This document shows positions 40,587 through 49,469 of a stretch of DNA of 64,000 nt, piece after piece. The notes beneath the pieces are model-generated. The model searched no databases, was not told the origin of the DNA, and saw nothing but the letters and a program-made list of their open reading frames with translations. The stretch covers positions 1 through 64,000 of the forward strand of contig JAMQGV010000050.1 of assembly GCA_025994075.1 (NCBI GenBank), read 5' to 3'. Each line of letters begins with the position of its first letter. Within the stretch, counting starts at the first letter, position 1. The translations under genes were made by a program, and so were the position numbers. The stretch comes from Vicinamibacteria bacterium (GTDB lineage Bacteria > Acidobacteriota > Vicinamibacteria > Fen-336).

Positions 40587-42488
40587 TTGGAACCCCAGCC
40601 CCGCGTGCTCGAGTGGCGCGCCCCCGGCGCGCGGGAGGAGCCGTTCCCGCTGCGCGGACGCGACATCCTGTGCCTGTCGTCGATCGACTGGGACTTCATC
40701 TGGCAGGGCCACCAGCACGTGATGTCGGCGCTGGCCGCAGAAGGCAACCGCGTGCTGTTCGTCGAGAACACCGGCGTGCGGCGGCCGCGGCTGTCCGACC
40801 TGCCGCGCATCCGCCAGCGGCTGGCCAACTGGTGGCGCGGCACCCGTGGCTTCCGCCAGGAGGCGGAAGGCCTGTTCGTGTTCTCGCCGGTGATGCTGCC
40901 GTTCCCGTACTCCCGGCTCGCGCGCTGGGTCAACCGCACGCTGCTGCGGCGTGCGCTCCGGCGCTGGATGCGGGCCGCCGGCTTCGGGCGGCCGATCGTG
41001 TGGACGTTCCTGCCGACCCCGATCGTGCTCGACCTGATCACCGAGTTCGACCCGCTGCTGACCGTCTACTACTGCATCGACGACCTCGCCCACAGCTCCC
41101 CCGCGGCGCGCCGCGTGCGCGACACCGAGCCGGCGCTGTTCGGCGCCGCGGACCTGGTGTTCGTCACCTCGGAGAAGCTGCGGCTGCGCGCCCGCGAGCG
41201 CTCGGACGCGGTCCACGTGTTCCCGTTCGGCGTCGACCTGCCGCGTTTCGAGCGGGTGCGCGAGGCCCCCGGCGGGGTGCCGGCCGAGATCGCGCGGCTG
41301 CCGAGACCGGTCGCGGGCTACGTCGGCGGCGTGCACCGCTGGATCGACCAGCCGCTGCTGTGCCAGGTGGCGAAGCGGCTGCCGCACGTCAGCTTCGCGC
41401 TGGTCGGGCCGATCCAGACCGACGTCGAGGCGCTCCGCGCGCTGCCCAACGTGCACCTGCTGGGCCCGCGCGCCCACGAGGACCTGCCGGCCTGCCTGAA
41501 GGGCTTCGACCTCGGCCTGATCCCGTACCGCCGCGACGAGTACACCGACAACGTCTACCCGACCAAGCTCAACGAGTACCTGGCGATGGGGCTGCCGGTC
41601 GTCTCCACCGACCTGCCCGAGGTGCGGCGCTACGACGAGCGCCACGAGCGCGTGCTGTCGATCGCGGCCGGGGCGGACGCCTTCGCTTCGGCAGTCGAGG
41701 CCGCGGCCGCCGACCGGACGCCCGCCAGCGCCGCGCGCCGGATCGAGGCGGCGCGATCCAACGCCTGGGAGCGACGGGTGCGCGAGATGGCCACGCTGGT
41801 GGCGGGCAGTGCCGCCCGGCGTGACGCCGTGCCCCGCGCGTGGCGGACGCGGCTCGAGGGCCTCTACCGGCGCGGCCGGCGACGGGTCGGCGCCGCCGCG
41901 CTGGCCGCGGGGCTGCTCTACTTCGGCCTGTTCCAGACCTCGCTCGTGTTCTGGGCTGCGGCGCCGTTGCGGCTGGAGCAGCGCCCGGTGCCCGCCGACG
42001 CGATCCTGGTGCTGGCCGGCGGCACCGGCGAAGGCGGCGACCCCGGGCGCCGCGCGGAGGACCGCGTGCTGCGCGCGGTCGAGCTCTACCAGCGCGGCCT
42101 GGCCCCGCGGATCGTCTTCTCCTCGCCGCTGGAGGCCGGGTTCCGGGAGACCGAGGTGATGCGCACGCTGGCGATGATGCGCGGCGTGCCCGCCGAGGCG
42201 ATCCTGCTCGAGGACCGCCCGCGCAACACCCACGAGCACGCCGTCGTGCTGGGCGCGCTGGCCGCCGGGCAGGGCTGGCGCCGCGTGCTGCTCGTCAGCT
42301 CGCCGTACCACATGCGGCGGGCCGTGGGCTCGTTCCGGCGGGCCCATCCGAAGCTGCAAGTCGTCGCGACTCCCGTCCAGCGCTCGGTGTTCTGGGCCGT
42401 CGACGGCGGCCCCCGCCTCGACCAGCTCAGCGCCCTCGTCCACGAGGTCGCTTCGCTCGCGTACTACGCGTACGAGGGCTACGTCTAG
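40587..42488 (+). CDS. Glycosyltransferase fused to a DUF218 (YdcF/ElyC-like) domain
   Basis: The protein has 633 residues from TTG. Residues 20-395 are a GT-B glycosyltransferase (VLFVENTGVRRPRLSDL, VYYCIDDLAH, FGVDLPRF, GFDLGLIPYRRDEYTDNVYPTKLNEYLAMGLPVV). A transmembrane helix lies around 432-458 (LAAGLLYFGLFQTSLVFWAA). Residues 465-620 are DUF218 (PADAILVLAGG, then RNTHEHAV, then LLVSSPYHMRRAV), a periplasmic domain linked to envelope polysaccharide and enterobacterial common antigen control. The fusion places sugar transfer in the cytoplasm and the DUF218 part outside. The TAG stop shares CTAG with the MFS gene. Confidence 0.87.
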   Translation: MEPQPRVLEWRAPGAREEPFPLRGRDILCLSSIDWDFIWQGHQHVMSALAAEGNRVLFVENTGVRRPRLSDLPRIRQRLANWWRGTRGFRQEAEGLFVFSPVMLPFPYSRLARWVNRTLLRRALRRWMRAAGFGRPIVWTFLPTPIVLDLITEFDPLLTVYYCIDDLAHSSPAARRVRDTEPALFGAADLVFVTSEKLRLRARERSDAVHVFPFGVDLPRFERVREAPGGVPAEIARLPRPVAGYVGGVHRWIDQPLLCQVAKRLPHVSFALVGPIQTDVEALRALPNVHLLGPRAHEDLPACLKGFDLGLIPYRRDEYTDNVYPTKLNEYLAMGLPVVSTDLPEVRRYDERHERVLSIAAGADAFASAVEAAAADRTPASAARRIEAARSNAWERRVREMATLVAGSAARRDAVPRAWRTRLEGLYRRGRRRVGAAALAAGLLYFGLFQTSLVFWAAAPLRLEQRPVPADAILVLAGGTGEGGDPGRRAEDRVLRAVELYQRGLAPRIVFSSPLEAGFRETEVMRTLAMMRGVPAEAILLEDRPRNTHEHAVVLGALAAGQGWRRVLLVSSPYHMRRAVGSFRRAHPKLQVVATPVQRSVFWAVDGGPRLDQLSALVHEVASLAYYAYEGYV

Positions 42489-43693
42489 CTCGCGGTGCGC
42501 CCGAGCAGACGCTCGGGGCGGTCCCCGAGCCGGTCGACCACCAGGAAGGCGGCCGCCGCCGGCAGCGTGGCCAAGCCGACGACAGGCCAGAAGGCGGCGT
42601 CGCCCAGCAGCCCGTGGAGCGGCAGCAGCAGCGGGGCGTGCACGGCCATGCCCAGGCTCCAGGTCGCGGTGTACACGCTCAGGTAGCGGCCGCGGGCGGC
42701 GGGCGGCGCCCAGTCCGCGACCAGCGACGACTGCTGCGGCATGGCCAGGATCTCGCCCAGCGTCCACAGCACGACGCCGAGCAGGAACACGCCCCAGTGC
42801 AGCGCCAGACCGTTGACGGCGAAGCCGAGCGCGGCGAGCAGCGCGCCCAGCGCCGCCACCCGCATGCGCCGGAAGCCGGACACCGCGGCCGTGATCGGCA
42901 CCTCGAACAGGGCGATGAGCAGACCGTTGAAACCCACCAGCGCCCCGTAGACGACGCTCGGGTAGCCCGCGGCCAGCGTCACCGTCAGCGGCAGGATCGT
43001 GAAGTCCGCGAAGAAGGTGATCCCGAACAGCACGCCCGCCGACATCAGCAGCAGGTACAACCCGTCGCGCCACGGCGACGGGGCCGGCCCCGCCGCCACT
43101 CCCGCCGCCGGCTGCGGCCGCGTCTCGGGCACCTTCGCCAGCACGATGGCGCCGAAGCCCGCGGTGGTCAGTCCGTCGCCGATGAACAGCGCCCGCCAGC
43201 TCCAGTCGGCGACCAGGCCGCCGGTGGTCATGCCGATCGCGAAACCCAGGTTGGTCGCCATCCGCAGCGCGGCGAAGCCGACGGCGCGCTGGCTCGACGG
43301 CAACAGGTCCGCGACGATCGCCGACGACGCGGGTCGATAGAGGTCGGCGAGGAAGCCGAAGCACAGCAGCAGCGGCAGGAACACCCCGATGTCGGGCGCG
43401 AGGCCGAGCAGGACCGCGGTGACGCCGCTGCCGCCGAGGCTCAGCAGCAGGCAACGGCGGCGGCCGAGGCGGTCGGTCAGCACGCCGCCGACCAGGATCG
43501 AGCACAACGAGCCGGCGCCGTAGCCGGCGACCAGCAGCGCCACGGTCGACTCGTCGAGCCGGAACTCGCGGCGCAGGACCAGCGTCAGGTAGGGCACGAT
43601 GAACGAGCCCGCGCGGTTGACGAAGGTGCCGGCGATCAGCACCTGCACCGTCGGCGGCAGCCGGCGGATCAGGGCCAGCGGGCTCTGCAGCAT
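42485..43693 (-). CDS. Major facilitator superfamily transporter
   Basis: The 402-residue protein starts MLQSPLALIRRL and has 12 hydrophobic helices. The MFS loop 2-3 motif appears as GVLTDRLGRRRCLLL (about 70-84) and helix 4-5 has RPASSAIVADLLPSSQRAVGFAALRMATNLG. The substrate is unknown, and drug or metabolite export is equally possible. The ATG is 9 nt behind TACCCT with no ribosome-binding site. Longer upstream frames are spurious since they cross the divergent gpmA gene. Confidence 0.88.
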   Translation of the reverse strand: MLQSPLALIRRLPPTVQVLIAGTFVNRAGSFIVPYLTLVLRREFRLDESTVALLVAGYGAGSLCSILVGGVLTDRLGRRRCLLLSLGGSGVTAVLLGLAPDIGVFLPLLLCFGFLADLYRPASSAIVADLLPSSQRAVGFAALRMATNLGFAIGMTTGGLVADWSWRALFIGDGLTTAGFGAIVLAKVPETRPQPAAGVAAGPAPSPWRDGLYLLLMSAGVLFGITFFADFTILPLTVTLAAGYPSVVYGALVGFNGLLIALFEVPITAAVSGFRRMRVAALGALLAALGFAVNGLALHWGVFLLGVVLWTLGEILAMPQQSSLVADWAPPAARGRYLSVYTATWSLGMAVHAPLLLPLHGLLGDAAFWPVVGLATLPAAAAFLVVDRLGDRPERLLGRTAS

Positions 43694-43702
43694 GGGCCGC
43701 GA

Positions 43703-43708
43703 AGGGTA
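43703..43708 (-). promoter_or_regulatory. -10 element TACCCT for the MFS gene
   Basis: TACCCT on the minus strand ends 9 nt before the ATG at 43693; leaderless pattern. Confidence 0.55.
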
Positions 43709-43743
43709 GCAGGCCGCGGGCTTGCACCGGGACGCGTGTGCGG

Positions 43744-43749
43744 TATCTT
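43744..43749 (+). promoter_or_regulatory. -10 element TATCTT for gpmA
   Basis: GGTATCTT lies 23 nt before the gpmA ATG; GAGGAGG follows it, so here the mRNA has a short leader and a normal ribosome-binding site. Confidence 0.5.
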
Positions 43750-43772
43750 GGGCGTCTGTGCGAGGAGGGTCG

Positions 43773-44516
43773 ATGAAGCTGGTCCTGTTGCGCCACGGCG
43801 AGAGCACCTGGAACCTCGAGAACCGCTTCACCGGCTGGACCGACGTCGACCTGACGCCGAAGGGCGCCCAGGAGGCGAAGGAGGCCGGCCAGTTGATGAA
43901 GGCCGAGGGCCTGCACTTCGACCTGGTGTTCACCTCGGTGCTGAAGCGGGCGCTCCGCACCGCGTGGATCGCGCTCGACGAGATGGACCTCCTGTGGGTG
44001 CCGTGGGAGCGCGACTGGCGCCTCAACGAGCGCCACTACGGCTCGCTGCAGGGACTCAACAAGGCGGAGACGGCGGCGAAATTCGGCGAGGCGCAGGTCA
44101 AGATCTGGCGCCGCGCGTTCGCCACGCCCCCGCCGGCGCTCGATCCGCAGGACGAGCGCCATCCCGGCCGCGACCCGCGCTACGCCGGGCTCGCGCCGGA
44201 GCAGCTTCCGCTGACCGAGTCGCTGAAGGACACGATCGCCCGCTTCCTGCCCTGCTGGCACGAGCGGATCGCGCCCGCGGTCCGCTCCGGCCAGCGGGTC
44301 GCGATCGTCGCCCACGGCAACTCGCTGCGGGCGCTGATCAAGTACCTCGACGGCATCTCCGACGACGACATCGTCGAGCTCAACGTGCCGACGGGCGTCC
44401 CGCTCGTCTACGAGCTCGACGCGGACCTGAAGCCGGTGTCGCGGCGCTACCTCGGCGACGAGGAGGCCGCGAAGGCCAAGGCGGCAGCGGTCGCCGCCCA
44501 GGGAAAGAAGGCCTGA
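43773..44516 (+). CDS. gpmA: 2,3-bisphosphoglycerate-dependent phosphoglycerate mutase
   Basis: This 247-residue glycolytic enzyme interconverts 3- and 2-phosphoglycerate. Catalytic His8 is in LLRHGEST, followed by ENRFTGWTDVDLTPKG, RHYGSLQGLNKAE and the second His in VAHGNSLRALIKYLDG, all typical of dPGM. The start MKLVLLRHG follows GAGGAGG. The C-terminus is an Ala/Lys tail. The solute-binding protein gene follows after 2 nt. Confidence 0.96.
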   Translation: MKLVLLRHGESTWNLENRFTGWTDVDLTPKGAQEAKEAGQLMKAEGLHFDLVFTSVLKRALRTAWIALDEMDLLWVPWERDWRLNERHYGSLQGLNKAETAAKFGEAQVKIWRRAFATPPPALDPQDERHPGRDPRYAGLAPEQLPLTESLKDTIARFLPCWHERIAPAVRSGQRVAIVAHGNSLRALIKYLDGISDDDIVELNVPTGVPLVYELDADLKPVSRRYLGDEEAAKAKAAAVAAQGKKA

Positions 44517-44518
44517 CC

Positions 44519-45292
44519 ATGCGCATCCCCGTCCTCGCCCTGCTGCTCTGCGTCGCGCTGCCGGCGGCGGCCGACTGGCCCGAGATCCAGAAGTCCGGCC
44601 GCCTGCGCGTGGTCGTCGCCGCCGACGAGCAGCCCGAGATGTTCAATCTGAAACCCACGGGCGAGCCGGGCTTCGAGCGCGAGATGATCCAGAGCTTCGC
44701 CCGGCTCCACAAGCTGGAGCTGGACGTGGTCACGGTGCCCCGCTACGACGAGCGCATCGCCGAGCTCGACGCGGGCCGCGTCGACGTGATCATGGGCATC
44801 ATCCGGACGCCGGAGCGCGAGAAGCTGATCGCGTTCAGCGCCGAGACGATGCCGACCCGCCGCGTCGCGGTGAACTGGAAGCCGCGGCCGCCGATCGCGA
44901 CCGCCGCGGCGCTCAAGGCCGAGAAGGTCGGCCTGCTGCAGGGCGCCTCGAGCTGGAAGGCGGCCGCGGTCGAGGCCGGCGTGGCCGAGGCGGGGATCCG
45001 CTACTACCCGAGCCTCGATGCGCTGTTCGCGGCGCTCGGCTCCGGCGAGATCACGGCCAGCGTGCTGTCGGCATCCGACCTCGGCCTCGCCCGCCGCAAG
45101 CACCCCAACCTGCAGGCGGGCGCGCTGGTCGGCCCGACGACCAGCGCGGGCTGGGGCGTGCGCAAGGCCGACACGGCGCTCAAGGCCGCGCTCGACGAGT
45201 ACGTGACCAGCCTGCGCAAGACCCAGACCTGGTCGCGCCTGATGGTCAAGTACTTCGGCGAGGAGACCCTGCTGGTCCTCGGCAAGCAGTAG
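44519..45292 (+). CDS. Periplasmic solute-binding protein, family 3
   Basis: The 257-residue exported protein has a signal peptide ending ALPAAAD. SGRLRVVVAADEQPEMFNL, EPGFEREMIQSFARLHKLELDVV, GRVDVIMGIIRTPEREKLIAFS and the second lobe (KVGLLQGASSW) match amino-acid-type binding proteins. No ABC permease or ATPase is adjacent, so the partner is elsewhere, or the protein acts as a sensor or has an enzyme partner. It is co-transcribed with gpmA. Confidence 0.87.
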   Translation: MRIPVLALLLCVALPAAADWPEIQKSGRLRVVVAADEQPEMFNLKPTGEPGFEREMIQSFARLHKLELDVVTVPRYDERIAELDAGRVDVIMGIIRTPEREKLIAFSAETMPTRRVAVNWKPRPPIATAAALKAEKVGLLQGASSWKAAAVEAGVAEAGIRYYPSLDALFAALGSGEITASVLSASDLGLARRKHPNLQAGALVGPTTSAGWGVRKADTALKAALDEYVTSLRKTQTWSRLMVKYFGEETLLVLGKQ

Positions 45293-45305
45293 CGCCCACG
45301 CCGCG

Positions 45306-47654
45306 TCAGCGGCGGAAGAGGTAGCTCAGCTTCAGGAACAGGGCGTCGCTGCGGCGATCGAGGGCGTCGAAGCGGAGGTTGCGGGGCTCGGCGTGCACCG
45401 AGCCGTAGCCGAGGAACACCACCGTGCCGGGGCGGGGCTGCCAGGAGAACAGCAGGTCGAGGCGCAGGCGGCCCTCCTCGTCGCGCAGCAGCGGGGCGAC
45501 GCCGGTCGGGGTGACGAGCACGATCGGCAGCTCCGTGCGGGAGTCGTCGCGCAGGGCGTCCTGGAACCGCGCGTCGTACTCCGCGACCACGCGGAAGAAC
45601 GCGGCGCGGGTGAGCTGGTACTCGAGCTTGACGCGCGGGATCTGACGCCGGCCCACGAGGCTGCCGTCGGTGCGGCGGTGGAACTGCTGGAGCTGGTAGC
45701 GGGCCTCCAGCCGCACGCGGTGGTCGGGGCGCCACTCCCCGCGCAGCGTCAGGTAATCGATGTCCGCCGAAGCCCACTCGAAGAAGTTCTCGTCGCGGCC
45801 GAACAGCCAGTCGGCATGGAAGAAGAACGTCTTCCACTGCGGCGTGTCGAGCGAGAAGACGAAGTCGAGGTTGGGCAGCCGCGGCGTGCCGACGAAGGGA
45901 TCGAGCCCGCCGTCGGGCCGCTGGAGCGCGTAGTCGGCGTAGAGCCCCTCGTCGTAGCCGAACGTCTCCTTCAGGATCGAGAACCCCGCGCGCCAGCCGC
46001 CGCGCAGCGATGCGTTGTTGTTCCAGTGGAACTTGCGGTCCTGGATGCCGCCTTCGCCCACGAACTTGCGGTACTGCCAGACGCCGTCGAACACGAGGTC
46101 CGTGTCGAAGCGCTCGACGAGCGCGCCGGCGGCGCCGTACCACGAGATGCGGTGGTCGAGGTTGACGTTGGCGACCCCGGGGCGGCTGATGAAGCCGGAC
46201 CGGGTCACGAAGTCCTCGGCGATGCCGACCAGCCGGTAGCGCAGGCCGAAGCGGCGCCCGTTGCGATCGAGCTGGGCGTCGAACAGCGGCGCGCTCCACG
46301 AGCGGCCCTGCTCCCGGGTCCACGCGATCGCGCCCTGCGCGCGGGCGGTCCAGATGCCGCCGAAGGTGAAGCGGGCATCGGCCGCCAGCACCTGGTTGAG
46401 GTCGTCGCCGTCGGCGCGGGTCGTGGAGACGAGCGCCACCCGCGAGCTGCCGAGCAGGTCGCGCTGGACGCGGGCGATCGCGAACAGCGGCCGCTCGTCG
46501 CGGTAGCGCGAGGCGCCCTGGCCGTCGATCGCCACCAGCGCCGCCAGCGTCGTCGCTCCGGCCTTGCCGTTGAGCTTCGCCGCGAACAACGGGTCGGCGA
46601 CGCGGCGGGTGTAGATCAGGCGGTTGGGGGTCTCGAACTGCTCGAGGCCGTCGAGGAAGAACGGACGCTTCTCCGAGAAGTAGACCGCGCTGCGCGGGTC
46701 GTACTGGAACTGGCCGGCGTCGGCCTCGACCTGCGAGAAGTCGGGGTTGACGGCGCCGTGGAGCGTGAGGTTGGGGGTGACGCCCCAGCGCACGTTGCCG
46801 CCCACCTCGGGCGTCGCCCAGTTGCGCTCGAAGGCGTCGGCGGGCCCGGGGCCGCCGTCGCGGCGAGCCGTCGCCTCCGGGATCACGTCGAGCACGCGGG
46901 CGGAGCTGATGCCGGTCAACCCGGCCAGCTTCCCCGCCTGGGCGAGGAACGACGACGCCGAGCGCTTCGCCGGCGCCCACGAGTCCTCGCGGCCGCTGCG
47001 CTGCACGATGCGGGTCACGTGCAGGCCCCAGTCCTGGGTCGCCGCCGACGGGAAGCGCAGGCTCTTGAAGGGGATCCGGAGTTCGACCTCGAAACCCGCC
47101 TCGGTCAGCCGCCCTTTCGAGTCGAACACGAAGTCGGGCGAGAGGTCCGCGTCCTCGCGGTCGCTGGCGAGGCCGCCGAAACCGCCGCCTTCGCGCCGGG
47201 TCCCCTCGACCAGCGCGCCGTCCGCCTGCACGCCCAGCGGGTTGACCGCGAACAGCAGCGCCTGGCGGCCGTCGTCGAACGGGCTCAGGAAGAACAGCAC
47301 CTGGTCGTCGGTCGAGATGCGGTCGCGGCTCGACAGCGTCGCCCGCACCGTGCCCGGCGGCGCGCTCGCCCGCACGCCGAGGTGCAGTGCAGTCGGCGAG
47401 TACCACACGAGCACCTCGGTGGCGTCGTCCGCGGGGCGACCGTCGGCCGGGCTGTACTGCGAGAAGCCGGTGAGCCGCGCCGCCACCGCCCACGCGGGTT
47501 CGTCCAGGACGCCGTCGATGGCGGCCTCGAGCTCCAGGCGCGGCGCCGGCACGCGCAGCGCGCCGTCGAGGCCCGAGAAGCTCGGCGCCGGCTCCGCGGC
47601 GGAAGCGAACGGGCCCAGCAGCAGGACCAGCGGCAGGAGTGGGGCGAGGCGCAT
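45306..47654 (-). CDS. DUF5916 / carbohydrate-binding family 9-like outer-membrane protein
   Basis: The 782-residue exported protein starts MRLAPLLP; its signal peptide ends FASAAE. Residues about 45-235 are a CBM9-like domain (DGVLDEPAWAVAARLTGFSQ, then EVLVWYSPTALHLGVRA, then FEVELRIPFKSLRFP). Residues 240-782 match DUF5916, with alternating strands that look like an outer-membrane beta-barrel (NPDFSQVEADAGQFQYDPR, EKRPFFLDGLEQF) and an Arg-ended last strand LKLSYLFRR. Function is unknown; such proteins are often found near exported peptidases. A longer start by 18 codons overlaps the promoter and was rejected. Confidence 0.87.
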   Translation of the reverse strand: MRLAPLLPLVLLLGPFASAAEPAPSFSGLDGALRVPAPRLELEAAIDGVLDEPAWAVAARLTGFSQYSPADGRPADDATEVLVWYSPTALHLGVRASAPPGTVRATLSSRDRISTDDQVLFFLSPFDDGRQALLFAVNPLGVQADGALVEGTRREGGGFGGLASDREDADLSPDFVFDSKGRLTEAGFEVELRIPFKSLRFPSAATQDWGLHVTRIVQRSGREDSWAPAKRSASSFLAQAGKLAGLTGISSARVLDVIPEATARRDGGPGPADAFERNWATPEVGGNVRWGVTPNLTLHGAVNPDFSQVEADAGQFQYDPRSAVYFSEKRPFFLDGLEQFETPNRLIYTRRVADPLFAAKLNGKAGATTLAALVAIDGQGASRYRDERPLFAIARVQRDLLGSSRVALVSTTRADGDDLNQVLAADARFTFGGIWTARAQGAIAWTREQGRSWSAPLFDAQLDRNGRRFGLRYRLVGIAEDFVTRSGFISRPGVANVNLDHRISWYGAAGALVERFDTDLVFDGVWQYRKFVGEGGIQDRKFHWNNNASLRGGWRAGFSILKETFGYDEGLYADYALQRPDGGLDPFVGTPRLPNLDFVFSLDTPQWKTFFFHADWLFGRDENFFEWASADIDYLTLRGEWRPDHRVRLEARYQLQQFHRRTDGSLVGRRQIPRVKLEYQLTRAAFFRVVAEYDARFQDALRDDSRTELPIVLVTPTGVAPLLRDEEGRLRLDLLFSWQPRPGTVVFLGYGSVHAEPRNLRFDALDRRSDALFLKLSYLFRR

Positions 47655-47669
47655 GCCGGAGAGGACGAG

Positions 47670-47675
47670 AGGATA
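47670..47675 (-). promoter_or_regulatory. -10 element TATCCT for the DUF5916 gene
   Basis: TATCCT on the minus strand ends 15 nt before the ATG at 47654, implying a leader of only about 8 nt without a clear ribosome-binding site. Confidence 0.45.
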
Positions 47676-47742
47676 GCCCCGAAGGGTGCGCGCCGGCCCG
47701 ATCTTCACAAGCTTCTACACGGACGCGGGCGATCCGCGGCCC

Positions 47743-47748
47743 TACAAT
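47743..47748 (+). promoter_or_regulatory. -10 element TACAAT for the dipeptidase gene
   Basis: CCTACAAT lies 25 nt before the ATG at 47774; AGGAGG follows, so this gene has a conventional short leader. Confidence 0.55.
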
Positions 47749-47773
47749 CCGCTGATCATCCCCAGGAGGTTCG

Positions 47774-49036
47774 ATGCGCTCGCTGTCCGCCCTGCCCCTC
47801 GCCGTGCTCTGCGCCGAGGTCGTGCCGGCTCCGACCGCGGGCGCCGACGACGAACCCGCGATGGCGCGGGCCCTCGAGCTGCTCGCGAAGCACCCGATCG
47901 TCGACGGCCACAACGACCTGCCGTGGGCGATCCGCGAGTGGAAGGAGGCGCCGGGCGCGGTGGAGCGCTACGACCTGCGCCAGAAGTCGCCGGGCCAGAC
48001 CGACCTGCCGCGGCTGGAGCAGGGCCGGGTCGGCGCCCAGTTCTGGTCGGTCTACATCCCGGCCGAGGCGGGCGGCGACTTCGTGCGCACCCAGCTCGAG
48101 CAGATCGACGTCGCGCGGCGCATCGTCGCTCGCCACCCCGACTCGATGGGCCTCGCGCTCTCGGCCCGCGACGTCGAGAACGAGGCGCGCTGGGGCCGGG
48201 TCGGCTCGCTGCTGGGGATCGAGGGCGGCCACGCGATCGAGAACTCGCTCGCGATCCTGCGCACGTACCACATGCTCGGCGTGCGCTACATGACGCTGAC
48301 CCACTCGAAGAACACCGACTGGGCCGACTCCGCGACCGACGCCCCGCGCCACGGCGGCCTCAGCCGCTTCGGCGAGGAGGTCGTGCGCGAGATGAACCGG
48401 CTGGGCATGCTGGTCGACCTCTCGCACGTCTCGACGGAGACGATGCACGACGCGCTGCGCGTGAGCGAGGCGCCGGTGATCTTCTCCCACTCGTCCGCGA
48501 AGGCGGTCTGCGACCACCCGCGCAACGTTCCCGACGACGTGCTGGCGCTGCTGCCGAAGAACGGCGGAATGGTGATGGTGACGTTCGTCGCCGCGTTCGT
48601 GTCGCCGGAGTTCGCGGCGAAGGCGGCCCCGCTGTGGAAGGCCTACCAGGAGAAGAGCCGGGGCGTCACCGACGCCGCGGCGCGCGAGAAGCTGTACCGC
48701 GAGACCTTCTCCGGCGTGGAGTGGCCGAAGGTGACGGTCGCCCAGGTCGCCGACCACGTCGAACACGTGCGCAAGGTCGCCGGCATCGACCACGTCGGGC
48801 TCGGCGGCGACTACGACGGCAACGACGCGTGGCCCGAGGGCATGGAGGACGTCTCCGGCTACCCGAAGCTGTTCGCCGAGCTGATCCGCCGCGGCTGGAG
48901 CGACGAGGATCTCGCCAAGCTGGCGCGCGGCAACGCGCTGCGCGTGCTGCGCCAGGCCGAGGAGGTCGCCGCGCGGCTGCGGACGACGCGGCTGCCGTCG
49001 ATGGCGACGATCGCCGAGCTCGACGCGGCCCGCTGA
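47774..49036 (+). CDS. Membrane dipeptidase (peptidase family M19)
   Basis: This 420-residue exported zinc dipeptidase has its metal ligands in order: DGHNDLP (His and Asp), GIEGGHAIE (bridging Glu), DLSHVS and FSHSSAK (His ligands), and GLGGDYDG (Asp). LTHSKNTDWADSATD is the substrate-side loop. The signal region is short (about 22 residues, PAPTAGA). It should split dipeptides in the periplasm, complementing the S9 peptidase at 50255-52357. It is a single-gene unit converging with cytochrome c. Confidence 0.93.
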   Translation: MRSLSALPLAVLCAEVVPAPTAGADDEPAMARALELLAKHPIVDGHNDLPWAIREWKEAPGAVERYDLRQKSPGQTDLPRLEQGRVGAQFWSVYIPAEAGGDFVRTQLEQIDVARRIVARHPDSMGLALSARDVENEARWGRVGSLLGIEGGHAIENSLAILRTYHMLGVRYMTLTHSKNTDWADSATDAPRHGGLSRFGEEVVREMNRLGMLVDLSHVSTETMHDALRVSEAPVIFSHSSAKAVCDHPRNVPDDVLALLPKNGGMVMVTFVAAFVSPEFAAKAAPLWKAYQEKSRGVTDAAAREKLYRETFSGVEWPKVTVAQVADHVEHVRKVAGIDHVGLGGDYDGNDAWPEGMEDVSGYPKLFAELIRRGWSDEDLAKLARGNALRVLRQAEEVAARLRTTRLPSMATIAELDAAR

Positions 49037-49049
49037 AGCCGCTCTCGAG

Positions 49050-49382
49050 CTACTTCAGCGACGAGAGGTAGGCGACCAGCGCGTCGAGGTCCGCCTTCGG
49101 CAGATGCTTGTAGGGGATCATCGGCGGCTTCTTGGTCGAGCCCGTCTTCTGCGCCATGGCCTTCGGGTCGACCAGCCACTGGCGGATCTCCTCCGGCTTG
49201 AGGCGACCGCCGACGCCGTCGTGCGACGTCCCGGTGCGGTTGCCCTGGCCGCCGAGCTGGTGACACATCTGGCAGTTCTTCTGCTTGTAGAGCTCGAAGC
49301 CGCGTTTCACGTGGGCAGCGTCCTGGGCGGCGGCGGGCACGGCGAGGGCGGCGGCGAGGAGCGACAGGGAGAGGATCTTCAC
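49050..49382 (-). CDS. Small periplasmic cytochrome c
   Basis: The 110-residue protein has a signal peptide (to Ala19) and one haem site CQMCH (Cys37, Cys40 and His41); the sixth ligand is probably Met88 (KPPMIPY). The fold is class I (GFELYKQKN at the start, DLDALVAYLSSLK helix at the end). It carries electrons in the periplasm; its partner is unknown. The start is GTG, 7 nt behind TATCAT and without a ribosome-binding site. Confidence 0.92.
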   Translation of the reverse strand: MKILSLSLLAAALAVPAAAQDAAHVKRGFELYKQKNCQMCHQLGGQGNRTGTSHDGVGGRLKPEEIRQWLVDPKAMAQKTGSTKKPPMIPYKHLPKADLDALVAYLSSLK

Positions 49383-49389
49383 GTCCCCG

Positions 49390-49395
49390 ATGATA
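49390..49395 (-). promoter_or_regulatory. -10 element TATCAT for the cytochrome c gene
   Basis: TATCAT on the minus strand ends 7 nt before the GTG at 49382, exactly the spacing expected if transcription starts at the initiation codon. Confidence 0.6.
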
Positions 49396-49469
49396 CCCGG
49401 CGGTCCAGTGCGCTGGATGACAACCTTCGCCCGCCGGGCGGCATCTCAGGGGCGAGGAGAAGAACGACC

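Noticed and set aside
42485..44026. MFS gene with a 111-codon longer N-terminus
   Set aside because: The extension runs antisense through gpmA and lacks membrane or MFS features; the first helix begins after the later ATG at 43693.
40362..44315. 1317-codon minus-strand open frame
   Set aside because: It spans antisense to two glycosyltransferases and gpmA and is a shadow frame of low complexity.
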